A stretch of DNA of 64,000 nt, taken from Sediminibacterium sp. KACHI17. GTDB lineage: Bacteria; Bacteroidota; Bacteroidia; Chitinophagales; Chitinophagaceae. The position numbers and the translations under genes were made by a program. The stretch spans positions 2,728,001-2,792,000 of the forward strand of contig NZ_AP029612.1 in NCBI RefSeq assembly GCF_040362915.1. The letters are read 5' to 3'. Below the pieces are notes generated by a model. It was not told the DNA's origin. It made no database searches and saw nothing but the letters and a program-made list of their open reading frames with translations. Shown here in pieces: positions 17,716 to 26,901 of this stretch (positions are counted from its first letter, which is position 1; each line of letters starts with the position of its first letter).

Positions 17716-20088
17716 TTGTTTCAAAAATTAAGATATCAGCTATTCTGTCTCCTATTACTGATCGGGGGAAGTGCTGCCCAGGTTCTGGGGCAATGCACGC
17801 TTGTTTTTTCCGGAAAAGTCATTGATGCAGATACTCGTTTACCCCTGAGTGGTGCTTTGGTACAAATACCTGCATTGAAGATCAGCAAGACCACTGATGC
17901 AGAAGGTAATTTCAAAATAGCGGGTATCTGTGCGGGTAATTATGATGTGAACATTTCTCATGTTAGCTGTACACCCGTATCTGAACATCTACATTTCAAA
18001 GATGATATCAAACACAATTTTTTTCTTCCACATACCAGTAATGAACTCGCTGATGTAACCGTTCGAGGAACCATCAGTACAAAAGGTGCGGCAATTTCTC
18101 AAGATATCAAAGGCAAGGATTTAGAAGCACTGCGCGGACTTTCACTGGGGGAGTCTTTACAAAAAATTACCGGAGTTAGTGTATTGCAAACAGGTTCCAA
18201 TATTTATAAACCTGTGATCCATGGATTGCATAGTAATCGTGTTTTGATACTTAACAATGGTATCAGACAAGAAGGGCAGCAGTGGGGGAGTGAGCATGCT
18301 CCTGAAATCGATCCTTATGTTGCCAATCGATTATCTGTCATAAAAGGAGCCAGCACCATCCGTTATGGTGGAGATGCTATCGGGGGAGTGGTATTGGTAG
18401 AACCCAAACTCTTAAGATCGGTTCCCGGTATTAGTGGTGAATTGAACATAGCAGCTTTTTCAAATAATCGTCAGGGTACAATATCAGGGATCATTGAAGG
18501 CAATTCAAAAAAGAATGAAGCATTTTCCTGGCGCTTACAAGGAACAGCCAAGCGAGGTGGTAATGCAAGAACGCCGAATTACTGGCTGGCCAATTCAGGT
18601 AATGAAGAATTCAATGGTTCTGCTGCAATGGGTTGGCGTTCGGCCACAAAAGGATTGGAATTTTTCTATAGCATTTTTAATACAAGACTGGCCATTTTCT
18701 CAGGTTCACATATTGGTAATGTAACAGATCTGTTACAAGCAATTAGTAGCAAAGAACCACCGGATTATATTCGAAATATCGGGTTCACTTATAAGATCAA
18801 CAGACCTTATCAGCAAGTACAGCATCAGTTGGTGAAAGTAAAAGCCTTTCGCAATACGGGCGATATCGGTAAGCTGAATATGATCTTATCGTTACAACAC
18901 AATTGGCGCAGAGAATATGATGTGAGACGTTTTCAAAGCAGCGCCAATGTTCCGCAACTCGATCTGAAAATGACAACATTAGGTACCGATCTGATCTGGG
19001 ATCATTTTAATACCGGTCATTTCAGAGGTACTGCAGGTATTACCGGCAGCTATCAGCGGAACAGTTATGAATACCGCCTATTCATACCCAATTATGAAGC
19101 ATTCAATCTGGGTGCTTTCATCGTGGAGAAATGGAATTATAAAAAATGGTTGATCGAGGGCGGACTTCGTTTCGATCATCGAAGCATCGTGAATACAAAT
19201 TCGAATGGTGGCGTACAATTTAGGGATCGTACATTCAATAATTTCTCCGGTAATACCGGGATCTCTTACGAAGTAGCTGATGGACTTCAATTCACCATCA
19301 ATGCATCTACAGCGTGGAGAGCACCACAGGTAAATGAATTGTACAGTGATGGATTACATCATGGTTCAGCAAGAATAGAGAAAGGAGATGCGAATTTACA
19401 ACCAGAAAGATCGAATAGTGTATTGTTCAATACGGTATTGAATAAAGGTAGATGGCATATTGATGCGGGTGTATATATGAAAAGAATAGATGGATTTATT
19501 TATCTCTTTCCGGTATTTCCTCCCGAGCTCACGATCAGAGGTGCTTTCCCTACATTCCGCTTTGGACAAGCACCTGTGAATATGCATGGTTTTGATTTGA
19601 GTGCAGCTTATACCATCAGTTCTCATTTTCAACTGGATGCCAAATCTTCTATTGTAAGAGCTAAAAACAGAAGTACAAAAGAGTGGATGATACAAATGCC
19701 GGCAGACAGATTTGAGGCAGGACTACAATATAGTTTGGGTGATTTCAAGAATTGGAAAGAAACCTATATCAAACCATCTGTTCAATATGTGAGCAGACAA
19801 ACGCGTGTGCCTGCCACAGGGAATATTCCGGTAGTAAATCCTGACGGAACTACGTCTATGCAATCAGATTATCTGATGCCACCACCTGCCTATACATTAA
19901 TTGGAGTTGAGGCCGGAACCGTTTTACAAACGAAACAACAGAAAATTCAAATTACACTTACCATAAGTAATGCATTGAATGTTGTATACAGAGAATACAT
20001 GAATGCTTTCCGATATTTCTCCGATGAAATGGGTAGAAATATTGGACTGAAAATAAAAATTCCCATAGAACCAAAAACCAAATCATAA
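17716..20088 (+). CDS. TonB-dependent outer-membrane receptor with carboxypeptidase-regulatory domain
   Basis: Protein of 790 residues. A TTG start at 17716 gives a good signal peptide (FQKLRYQLFCLLLLIGGS) and no in-frame ATG follows or precedes it closely. Domains in order: CarboxypepD-regulatory-like beta-sandwich (residues about 30-105), TonB plug (about 110-225, with GVSVLQTGSNIYKPVIHG and QWGSEHAPEIDPY), then a 22-strand-type barrel with WRAPQVNELYSDGLHHG. The QWGSEHAPEID segment resembles metal-uptake receptors of the ZnuD type, but I cannot fix the substrate. A lipoprotein gene follows after 20 bases, a common pairing in this phylum. Confidence 0.85.
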   Translation: MFQKLRYQLFCLLLLIGGSAAQVLGQCTLVFSGKVIDADTRLPLSGALVQIPALKISKTTDAEGNFKIAGICAGNYDVNISHVSCTPVSEHLHFKDDIKHNFFLPHTSNELADVTVRGTISTKGAAISQDIKGKDLEALRGLSLGESLQKITGVSVLQTGSNIYKPVIHGLHSNRVLILNNGIRQEGQQWGSEHAPEIDPYVANRLSVIKGASTIRYGGDAIGGVVLVEPKLLRSVPGISGELNIAAFSNNRQGTISGIIEGNSKKNEAFSWRLQGTAKRGGNARTPNYWLANSGNEEFNGSAAMGWRSATKGLEFFYSIFNTRLAIFSGSHIGNVTDLLQAISSKEPPDYIRNIGFTYKINRPYQQVQHQLVKVKAFRNTGDIGKLNMILSLQHNWRREYDVRRFQSSANVPQLDLKMTTLGTDLIWDHFNTGHFRGTAGITGSYQRNSYEYRLFIPNYEAFNLGAFIVEKWNYKKWLIEGGLRFDHRSIVNTNSNGGVQFRDRTFNNFSGNTGISYEVADGLQFTINASTAWRAPQVNELYSDGLHHGSARIEKGDANLQPERSNSVLFNTVLNKGRWHIDAGVYMKRIDGFIYLFPVFPPELTIRGAFPTFRFGQAPVNMHGFDLSAAYTISSHFQLDAKSSIVRAKNRSTKEWMIQMPADRFEAGLQYSLGDFKNWKETYIKPSVQYVSRQTRVPATGNIPVVNPDGTTSMQSDYLMPPPAYTLIGVEAGTVLQTKQQKIQITLTISNALNVVYREYMNAFRYFSDEMGRNIGLKIKIPIEPKTKS

Positions 20089-20108
20089 TTTCTAAAAATC
20101 AAGTGTGT

Positions 20109-20663
20109 ATGAAAAAGCAACTTTCTTATTTGATGGCAGCGTTAATGATGGTGACCTTTGTGGCAACCGGTTGTAAAAAAGATGATAAAGAACCGGAGAA
20201 TGAAGAAGAATTGATTACCACATTGAAGTTAACGTTTACAGAAGTGGGTGGAACAGCCACCTCAACAGTTACTTTCAAAGATGCTGATGGTCCGGGTGGA
20301 AATCCTCCAACACAGAATGAACAGATCATTTTATCTCCTAATAAACAATACAACTGTACTGTTCAGGTGTTGAATGAAAGTAAATCACCGGCAGAAGATA
20401 TCACTACAGAAGTAATTGCAGAAGCCAACGATCATCAGTTTTATTTCGAGCCTACTGGTGTGAATATTACAGTGAATGGATTGAATACCGATCCGAATGG
20501 TCGCCCATTAGGTGTTACCAGCAGATGGAATTGTGGTGCTGTAAGCGGTCCTGGTACTGTGAAAGTTACCCTTAAGCACAAGCCTGGTACCAAAGGAGCA
20601 AATGATCCTGTAACCCTTGGTGAAACAGATGTAGAAGTAAGTTTTGCAGCACGCATTCAATAA
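20109..20663 (+). CDS. Lipoprotein paired with TonB receptor
   Basis: Protein of 184 residues. The ATG at 20109 (MKKQLSYLMAALMM) was chosen over a GTG two codons upstream. The signal peptide ends in a lipobox VATGC followed by KKDD and a Glu-rich surface-export-like tract. The mature domain is strand-rich (LKLTFTEVGGTATSTVTFKD; PNKQYNCTVQVLNESKSPAE; KVTLKHKPGTKG). Similar small lipoproteins occur directly after this type of receptor in many Bacteroidota and are sometimes labelled type 1 periplasmic-binding-fold proteins; a ligand-capture role beside the receptor is inference. Confidence 0.75.
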   Translation: MKKQLSYLMAALMMVTFVATGCKKDDKEPENEEELITTLKLTFTEVGGTATSTVTFKDADGPGGNPPTQNEQIILSPNKQYNCTVQVLNESKSPAEDITTEVIAEANDHQFYFEPTGVNITVNGLNTDPNGRPLGVTSRWNCGAVSGPGTVKVTLKHKPGTKGANDPVTLGETDVEVSFAARIQ

Positions 20664-20696
20664 TTTTTCTCAGGGTTTTGTTTTAGTTTGAGCATT

Positions 20697-20728
20697 AAGT
20701 ATCCCGATATATATCGGGATACTTTTTT
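20697..20728 (+). terminator. Intrinsic terminator after the receptor/lipoprotein unit
   Basis: A perfect 26-base palindrome at 20698-20723 (arms AGTATCCCGATAT and its complement) followed by TTTTTT. Confidence 0.9.
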
Positions 20729-20760
20729 ATTGGAATAGATCTTCTTTCTTAATTTTAAGT

Positions 20761-21204
20761 ATGGAGATCAATTTAAACACACCTGCACTATTATTCCCTG
20801 CTATCAGTCTGATCATGTTGGCATATACCAATCGATTCCTTTCTTTATCCAATCGAATTCGTAACCTTCATGATAAGTACCAAAGCCATGAACAAAAACA
20901 CATCATTCATGGACAGATCAAGAATCTCCGTTATCGTTTGAAGCTGATCAAGAATATGCAGGCATTGGGGGTGGTTACCTTTTTAGGATGTATTATTTGT
21001 ATGTACCTGATCTATACACAATTCATGATCGCTGCAAACATCGTATTTGCGGTAAGCCTGATTTGCTTTGCAGCATCCTTATTTCTTTCCCTGATTGAAA
21101 TACAACTGAGCACCAAAGCCCTGGAGTTGGAATTAAGTGATATAGAAGGACTGGAAGATCCTTCCGTGATCGAGTATTTTAAAAAGAAATTTGGAAGAGA
21201 CTGA
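20761..21204 (+). CDS. DUF2721 domain membrane protein
   Basis: Protein of 147 residues with three hydrophobic segments: ALLFPAISLIMLAYTNRF near the N-terminus and a C-terminal hairpin (ALGVVTFLGCIICMYLIY and ANIVFAVSLICFAASLFL). Between them lies a basic loop (RIRNLHDKYQSHEQKH). This layout and the motif TNRFLSLSNRIRNL match DUF2721; function unknown. A -7-like TAATTTTA ends just before the ATG. It converges with the ABC exporter across a bidirectional terminator-like hairpin. Confidence 0.8.
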   Translation: MEINLNTPALLFPAISLIMLAYTNRFLSLSNRIRNLHDKYQSHEQKHIIHGQIKNLRYRLKLIKNMQALGVVTFLGCIICMYLIYTQFMIAANIVFAVSLICFAASLFLSLIEIQLSTKALELELSDIEGLEDPSVIEYFKKKFGRD

Positions 21205-21210
21205 AGCAAT

Positions 21211-21275
21211 GAGAAACAAGAAATAGGAAATAAAAAAATCTACTTTTTCTCATTTAGTATTTCCTATTTCTTCTT
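21211..21275. terminator. Convergent terminator/palindrome (AAATAGGAAAT family)
   Basis: AAGAAATAGGAAAT at 21218-21231 is exactly complementary to 21259-21272, with flanking GAGAAA / TTTCTC partial pairing and A/T runs on both sides. It lies between the convergent DUF2721 and ABC exporter genes and probably terminates both. Its word-like make-up resembles the other intergenic palindromes in the window. Confidence 0.65.
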
Positions 21276-21281
21276 TCCTGT

Positions 21282-23060
21282 TTAAACAGTAACTGATAAA
21301 TTTTTTCTCTCACCGATTTGTTGTCTCCACATCGCATAATACAAACCTTTCTCATTGATGAGCGAGCTGTGATTGCCCGTTTCAACAACCTGACCTTTTT
21401 CCAATACATAAATACGGTCTGCATGCATGATGGTGCTTAATCGGTGTGCGATCATAACAGTGATCTGTTCTTTTTCGCTGGATATATTTCGAATGGTATT
21501 AGTGATCTCTTCTTCAGTGATACTATCCAGTGCAGATGTAGCTTCATCAAAAATCAATAGACGCGGATGTCTGAGCAGTGCTCTGGCAATGGATAAACGT
21601 TGTTTTTCTCCACCACTCAACTTCAATCCTCCTTCTCCGATCATTGTATCTAACCCTTTCTCAGCTCTTGATAACAAATTGTTACAGCTGGCTTTTGATA
21701 AGGCTTCCAGTAATTCTGCTTCTGTAGCTTCCGGATATACGAAGCTTAGATTTTCTCTGATCGTACCGGCAAATAGTTGGGTGTCTTGTGTTACAAAGCC
21801 GATCTGATTTCTCAATTCGTCGAAATTCATATCGCCACCATTCACTTGATTGTAATAGATATGCCCTTCCTGCGGGCGATACAATCCCACCAATAATTTT
21901 ACCAGTGTACTTTTTCCGGAACCGGATGGACCCACAAATGCGATCGTTTCTCCTTTTTTAACATCAAATGAGATGCCATCCAAGGCCTTGTACTGTGCAG
22001 TCTGATGTTTGAATACTACCTGATCAAATGAGAGTTCTTCGATCGTGCCCACTTGTTTTGGATGATCAGGTCTTGGTTCTACTTTTTTGCCCATCAGGTT
22101 ATGAAAGTTTTGTAAAGACGCTTCCGCCTCACGATAACTCATGATGATACTACCGATCTCCTGTAAAGGTCCGAAAATAAAGAAGCTATAGAACTGCAGA
22201 GAGATCAGTTGACCCACCGTCAAAACATCACGATAGATCAACCACATTAAAGTAAAAGTGATGACCTGTCTTAGAAAGTTCACCATTGTTCCCTGGATGA
22301 AACTCAATGAACGGATGCTTTTTACCTTCTTCAATTCGAGACCAAGAATTTTATAGGTATTGGTATTGAGTCGCTTTACCTCCTGATCGGTAAGCCCCAG
22401 ACTTTTTACCAATTCAATATTCCTAAGACTCTCAGTAGTAGAACCTGCCAATGAGGTGGTCTCCTTCACAATATTTTTCTGGATCACTTTGATCTTCTTA
22501 CTGAGCAGGTTTGTCACAAATGCGATCATCAATGCACCACCCAGATAAATAGGAACGATAGACCAGTGAAGTCTTGTAGCATAAATGGAAACAAAGACTA
22601 CACTCACAATGATCCCAAACAGCACATTGATAACATAACCGATGAATTTTTCTGTATCAGAACGAACTTTGGTGAGGATGGACAATGTTTCACCACTACG
22701 TTGGTCTTCAAATTCCTGATAAGGCAAACGCATGGAATGTTTTAATCCGTCCGTAAAGATCTTAGCTCCGAATTTTTGGATGATGACATTCACCGTATAA
22801 TCCTGAAAGGCTTTGGCGATTCGACTTATCATGGCAGTTCCAACCAATAATAACAACATGAACATGATGCCATTGATAAACTGACTTTCTGTACGAAAAC
22901 TGCCATCCGGGTTTATTTTAGGGCTATTGGCGAACTGGTCGATGAGTTTTCCGAAGATCATCGGGTCAAAAAGCGAGAAGGTCTGATTGACACCCGCCAG
23001 CACCAAAGCCAGTACTACCAGCCATTTATAAGGTTTCAGGTAATGCAGGAGAATTTTCAT
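21282..23060 (-). CDS. ABC exporter, fused membrane and ATPase domains
   Basis: Half-transporter of 592 residues. The ATG at 23060 (MKILLHYLKPYKWLVVLAL) is preferred; an upstream in-frame ATG at 23174 would read through an intergenic palindrome. Residues 1-330 hold the six-helix ABC transmembrane domain. The ATPase domain follows, with Walker A GPSGSGKST, Q-loop FVTQDTQLF, signature LSGGEKQRLS, Walker B LLIFDEATSALD and H-loop IAHRLST. It probably acts as a homodimer; the substrate (lipid, drug or peptide) cannot be read from the sequence. Confidence 0.9.
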   Translation of the reverse strand: MKILLHYLKPYKWLVVLALVLAGVNQTFSLFDPMIFGKLIDQFANSPKINPDGSFRTESQFINGIMFMLLLLVGTAMISRIAKAFQDYTVNVIIQKFGAKIFTDGLKHSMRLPYQEFEDQRSGETLSILTKVRSDTEKFIGYVINVLFGIIVSVVFVSIYATRLHWSIVPIYLGGALMIAFVTNLLSKKIKVIQKNIVKETTSLAGSTTESLRNIELVKSLGLTDQEVKRLNTNTYKILGLELKKVKSIRSLSFIQGTMVNFLRQVITFTLMWLIYRDVLTVGQLISLQFYSFFIFGPLQEIGSIIMSYREAEASLQNFHNLMGKKVEPRPDHPKQVGTIEELSFDQVVFKHQTAQYKALDGISFDVKKGETIAFVGPSGSGKSTLVKLLVGLYRPQEGHIYYNQVNGGDMNFDELRNQIGFVTQDTQLFAGTIRENLSFVYPEATEAELLEALSKASCNNLLSRAEKGLDTMIGEGGLKLSGGEKQRLSIARALLRHPRLLIFDEATSALDSITEEEITNTIRNISSEKEQITVMIAHRLSTIMHADRIYVLEKGQVVETGNHSSLINEKGLYYAMWRQQIGERKNLSVTV

Positions 23061-23131
23061 GTATAAGATTTGAGTGCAATTAACCTTCAATTTCCGTACA
23101 AAAGTTGAAAATGTGACAAAGTTGCGGGAGA

Positions 23132-23250
23132 GGAGTCCATGGACCATGGTCCATAGTCGATAGTCCAAGGTCAATAGTTCATAGTAGGAGGAATAAAATC
23201 AATGAATTGTTATTACCATTGACTATGGTCTATCAACCATGGACTAATCC
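23132..23250. repeat. Word-iterated palindrome (CCATGG/CTATGG family)
   Basis: The left arm (about 23132-23187) strings together words such as GTCCATGGACCATGGTCC and ATAGTC. The right arm (about 23215-23249) carries the complement, CCATTGACTATGGTC and AACCATGGACTAATCC. It sits between the divergent ABC exporter and YkuK-like genes and belongs to the same family as 44658-44720 and 55868-55912. Confidence 0.75.
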
Positions 23251-23328
23251 ACACTTGTGAATAATAAGAAATTCTTAACTCGCTAAAGGAAAGCAGATTA
23301 ATCGGTAACTTACAAAAACCTTCCACAT

Positions 23329-23802
23329 ATGCGTTGGAGAAAATTCAATGGTGAACCTATTCACCTTCCCATCAAAGAAGCCGTAGCAGAAGCTATACAA
23401 CGCGAATCTGCCAATGGAACCAAACTCAAAGTATGTATCGGAACCGACAGCCAGGTAAAGGGCGATGATACCGAATTTGCAACGGTCATCGTTTTTCTAC
23501 GCGAGCACAATGGTGGGTTCATGTACATTCATAATGAGAAGACCAAACAGAAATACCACATCAAAGAAAGAATGCTGGTTGAAGTAGCTAAGAGTATTGA
23601 GATCGCTTATGAACTCTGTGATCTCTTTATCGAGCATCATGTTGATATGGAAGTACACGCCGATATCAACACCAATCCGCAATTCAAAAGTAATGATGCT
23701 TTGCGTGAAGCCATGGGTTATATCCTGGGTATGGGATTTGCCTTCAAAGCTAAGCCCGAAGCCTTTGCCAGCAGTTGCTGTGCAGATAAGGTCGTGAACT
23801 GA
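23329..23802 (+). CDS. RNase H-like YkuK family protein (DUF458)
   Basis: Protein of 157 residues in the DUF458/YkuK family, an RNase H-like fold without a known substrate. Recognised from VCIGTDSQVKGDDTEFATVI near the N-terminus, the central MLVEVAKSIEIAYEL, and VEVHADINTNPQFKS given here as EVHADINTNPQFKS near the C-terminus. Acidic residues at D in GTDSQ, and E and D in EVHADIN, lie where RNase H-type catalytic carboxylates would be. It converges with engB; the 147 bases between them hold no clear terminator. Confidence 0.85.
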   Translation: MRWRKFNGEPIHLPIKEAVAEAIQRESANGTKLKVCIGTDSQVKGDDTEFATVIVFLREHNGGFMYIHNEKTKQKYHIKERMLVEVAKSIEIAYELCDLFIEHHVDMEVHADINTNPQFKSNDALREAMGYILGMGFAFKAKPEAFASSCCADKVVN

Positions 23803-23949
23803 GTTGGTTGAAGAAATAGCTAAACGGAATGATGCATTTGTTCCGTGTGAGTACTCGTCTCTCTAATCTTTGATCCTTGACTCACTTGTTTTTACGAGTG
23901 TTATCTTTTTATCGCTCATTCTTATCAAGACTTCAATCATCGAGTTGTT

Positions 23950-24582
23950 TTAAGAAGACTGAAATTCCTGATTGCAATGCTCAATGAATTCCAGCATTTC
24001 CTCTCTGCCTATTTTCTTTTCTGCACTTGTTACAAAATGTCTTGGCAGAAATTGCCAGCTCTCTCTAAGGGTATCAAAAAATGCTTTGATATTTCTTTCT
24101 ACAACAGCCGGTTTTTCTTTGTCTGTTTTAGTGAATACCAAGGAAAATGTAACACCCCATTTGTCTAACTGACTGATGAATTCCAAATCATTTTTCTGTG
24201 GGCCATGACGACTGTCGATCAATACAAATATCTGTGTGAGATTACTTCGCTTTCTGAAATACCCTTCGATCATCTGTTCCCATCTTCTTCTGTCACTCTG
24301 AGATCTTTTGGCATAACCGTAACCGGGAAGATCTACCAGATACCATTGTTCACGAGGCCCTTTTTCGGCTGCACTGCTTTCAATGACAAAATGATTGATG
24401 AGCTGGGTTTTTCCGGGCGTGGCAGAGGTTTTGGCCAGACTTCTTTGTCCGGTGATCATATTGATCAGCGATGATTTGCCTACATTACTTCTTCCGATAA
24501 ACGCATATTCAGGTTTATCCGGTTTGGGGCATTTATCGAAGGTCGGACTAGATATCAGGTAAGAAGCTTTTCGGATCTGCAT
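23950..24582 (-). CDS. engB: Ribosome biogenesis GTPase EngB/YihA
   Basis: Single-domain TRAFAC GTPase of 210 residues needed for late large-subunit assembly. Motifs: G1 GRSNVGKSS, G2-region TSATPGKTQLINHF, G3 DLPGYG, G4 TKTDK and G5 TSAEK. Length is normal. It is transcribed after the terminator of the haem-receptor operon, so it has its own promoter; GTTACTTTGC just ahead of the ATG is a near match to a -7 box. Confidence 0.95.
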   Translation of the reverse strand: MQIRKASYLISSPTFDKCPKPDKPEYAFIGRSNVGKSSLINMITGQRSLAKTSATPGKTQLINHFVIESSAAEKGPREQWYLVDLPGYGYAKRSQSDRRRWEQMIEGYFRKRSNLTQIFVLIDSRHGPQKNDLEFISQLDKWGVTFSLVFTKTDKEKPAVVERNIKAFFDTLRESWQFLPRHFVTSAEKKIGREEMLEFIEHCNQEFQSS

Positions 24583-24596
24583 ACTGCAAAGTAACT

Positions 24597-24630
24597 AAAA
24601 GCCCGCTGATGAAAGATCAGCGGGCTTTAA
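24597..24630 (-). terminator. Terminator after the haem-type TonB receptor operon
   Basis: Perfect 13-base stem (24598-24610 with 24616-24628, AAAGCCCGCTGAT) around a five-base loop, with a short T-run on the minus strand. Confidence 0.85.
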
Positions 24631-24657
24631 AAGAATACAATCAGCTAGTGATAAGGA

Positions 24658-26883
24658 TCAAAATTCTACTTTCAGGGAGAGGGATATATTTCTTCCCGGA
24701 GCAGAAATACCACTGGCAAAATAGCGGTAATTCTTATCGGTTAGATTTTCCAGTAACAGTACTGATTGAATGTTTTTGCTGAAATGGAAACCCGCTCTAA
24801 AATTCAATGTTAGCCAAGAGGGCATGCCATCAGCGGTTGCATATTGCAAGTTGTCTTCTCCATTGGGATTATAATTTTTCAATCTTTTCCAGCCATTGAA
24901 TAAAGAATAGAACTCAGCATTCCATTGATGCTGTTGGGTTTTAATGCCGATCCTTCCATACACAGGAGGAATATGATCCAATGGGATCTTTACTTTGTTT
25001 TGATCGGTATAGCGCCCATAAGTATACGTAACAACACCGTCGATCGCAGTTCCTTTGGCAATGGTAAGAGATCCATTCAAACTAAATCCGGTAACATAAG
25101 CACTGGCTTTGTTCTGATTTGCAAAAACAGCACTTCTTACACCACTGTATAATATACTGTCTTGTCCATTGAACTTGTATTTATCTAATACAAGTGCATT
25201 TCTAAAAATGGTATAGAAGAAAGAAGCCCCTACTGAAAAAGCCCTTGTTTGTTTGGCAACACTGATCTCTCCATTATAAGTGTATTCAGGTTTGATACTG
25301 GTATTGGGCACTACTACGATTCCGGTTCTTGTATCAAAGACTTTTGAAAGATCATCTACGTTAGGAGCGCGGAAACCACTGCTTAAGATCATAGCCAGCC
25401 TGAAATTATCTTTGGTGGCATAGACCAAACCAATATTTCCGGTAACGGCTACATTATTTTGTTGTGCCTTATTGAAAGGGAAATGCATAAGTGTAGTGTC
25501 AGCAAATCGCGCATCCAGTTTTACCAGATTCAGTCTGATACCATCATTCAAAGTCCATTCATCATTGATCTTATAAGTATGTTGTGCATATAGTGCATTG
25601 GATGCCATTTTTGTAGGGCCATCTGCATACCTGGTCGTGATCCTGCTCAATGCGCCGGAAACAATGTTTCGTCTCTCAGCAGTTGAGCGAACAAAGTTCG
25701 TATAACTTTCAGCGCCTACATGAAGTTCATGTTTACCACTATAATGCTTGGCATCAAAGTTCAATCCGAATACATTGATTCTTTCCCAACGATAATCCTT
25801 GTTATTGTTGTTGAAGCGGCGTGTGATGCGGCTTTCTTCTATGTCCTGAAAGCTAGTGGTGAGTTTCAAATCTTGGAAAAAACCATCCTGCTTTGATATA
25901 TTCAAATGATAAGAAGCCAGGTTACGTAATTGTGGACCATAATACCACTCTGCAAATACAGGGGCTGCAAGTGTTCCTTCACTCAATCGATCATAACGTG
26001 GCACGTCTCCAGTGTTCGAGAACTGAAAATTAAAAATGTGCTCTATTTTCTCTGATTGTTTGTATAAGAACTTTTGTAACACATCTATTTGATCATATCC
26101 GGAAGGCGTTTGCTGATTGGGGTTAGGGTTAGGAATAGCAACATCTGTATTTCCTACTCGTTGAACAATAAAAGGTTTCAACCCAAATGCAGGGTATTTA
26201 CTATTTCTGTTCTTTCCTTGTTTCATATCTCCAAAAGATCCGTAGGTAACAGATGTCAATGATGCCCACTTTGTTCCTCCGATATTGAGAATGATATTGC
26301 CCCTCTGTTCATCAATAGCACTCCCATACCGTAAAGTGCTGCTTCCGGAGATCTCTGTTTTTTTACTTCCGGATAATTTCGGATTACGAGTGTACATGCT
26401 CACCACACCGCCTAATGCATCACTTCCATACAAGGTAGAGGAAGGGCCATACAATACTTCCATTCTGTCAAGGATCATATTGTCGATGGTAATGATGTTT
26501 TGTAAATGGCCGGCCCTGTATATCGCGTTGTTCATTCTGATTCCGTCAACCGTCAGTAATACACGGCTTGCCTCAAAACCACGTATCACCGGACTGCTAC
26601 CACCTTGTTGACTTTTTTGAACAAATAAGGTTCCGGTATTGATCAGGATATCTCCTGTATTGGGCTGCATATTCAACGTATTCTTATCCCTGATGCTTTT
26701 TACAGTTTGCGCAACACGTCCGGATCTCTCTGCAAACTTGTTAGCATATACCGTTACCTCATTCAGTTTTACTGTTTCATCGGTAATTGAACTGCTGTCT
26801 TTTTTTTGTTGTTGTGCTTGTAGTGTTATACTAAATAATAGACATGACAATAAAGTACATGTCCATGCCATAATCATTCGCAT
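24658..26883 (-). CDS. TonB-dependent receptor, haem/haemoglobin type
   Basis: Outer-membrane receptor of 741 residues with a signal peptide (CLLFSITLQAQ). The plug contains SPVIRGFEASRVLLTVDGIR then MNNAIYRAGHLQN and LYGPSSTLYGSDALGGVV, the pattern of the TonB haemoglobin/haem receptor group. The barrel has a FRAP-type box (SGFRAPNVDDL) followed by PNTSIKPEY, comparable to the FRAP/NPNL region of haem receptors. It is last in a minus-strand run behind a haem-binding-domain protein, which supports haem or iron uptake. The C-terminal strand ends in an aromatic-free LKVEF, normal for outer-membrane barrels ending in F. Confidence 0.85.
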   Translation of the reverse strand: MRMIMAWTCTLLSCLLFSITLQAQQQKKDSSSITDETVKLNEVTVYANKFAERSGRVAQTVKSIRDKNTLNMQPNTGDILINTGTLFVQKSQQGGSSPVIRGFEASRVLLTVDGIRMNNAIYRAGHLQNIITIDNMILDRMEVLYGPSSTLYGSDALGGVVSMYTRNPKLSGSKKTEISGSSTLRYGSAIDEQRGNIILNIGGTKWASLTSVTYGSFGDMKQGKNRNSKYPAFGLKPFIVQRVGNTDVAIPNPNPNQQTPSGYDQIDVLQKFLYKQSEKIEHIFNFQFSNTGDVPRYDRLSEGTLAAPVFAEWYYGPQLRNLASYHLNISKQDGFFQDLKLTTSFQDIEESRITRRFNNNNKDYRWERINVFGLNFDAKHYSGKHELHVGAESYTNFVRSTAERRNIVSGALSRITTRYADGPTKMASNALYAQHTYKINDEWTLNDGIRLNLVKLDARFADTTLMHFPFNKAQQNNVAVTGNIGLVYATKDNFRLAMILSSGFRAPNVDDLSKVFDTRTGIVVVPNTSIKPEYTYNGEISVAKQTRAFSVGASFFYTIFRNALVLDKYKFNGQDSILYSGVRSAVFANQNKASAYVTGFSLNGSLTIAKGTAIDGVVTYTYGRYTDQNKVKIPLDHIPPVYGRIGIKTQQHQWNAEFYSLFNGWKRLKNYNPNGEDNLQYATADGMPSWLTLNFRAGFHFSKNIQSVLLLENLTDKNYRYFASGISAPGRNISLSLKVEF

Positions 26884-26901
26884 GGATTTACTGTTTAATA
26901 A

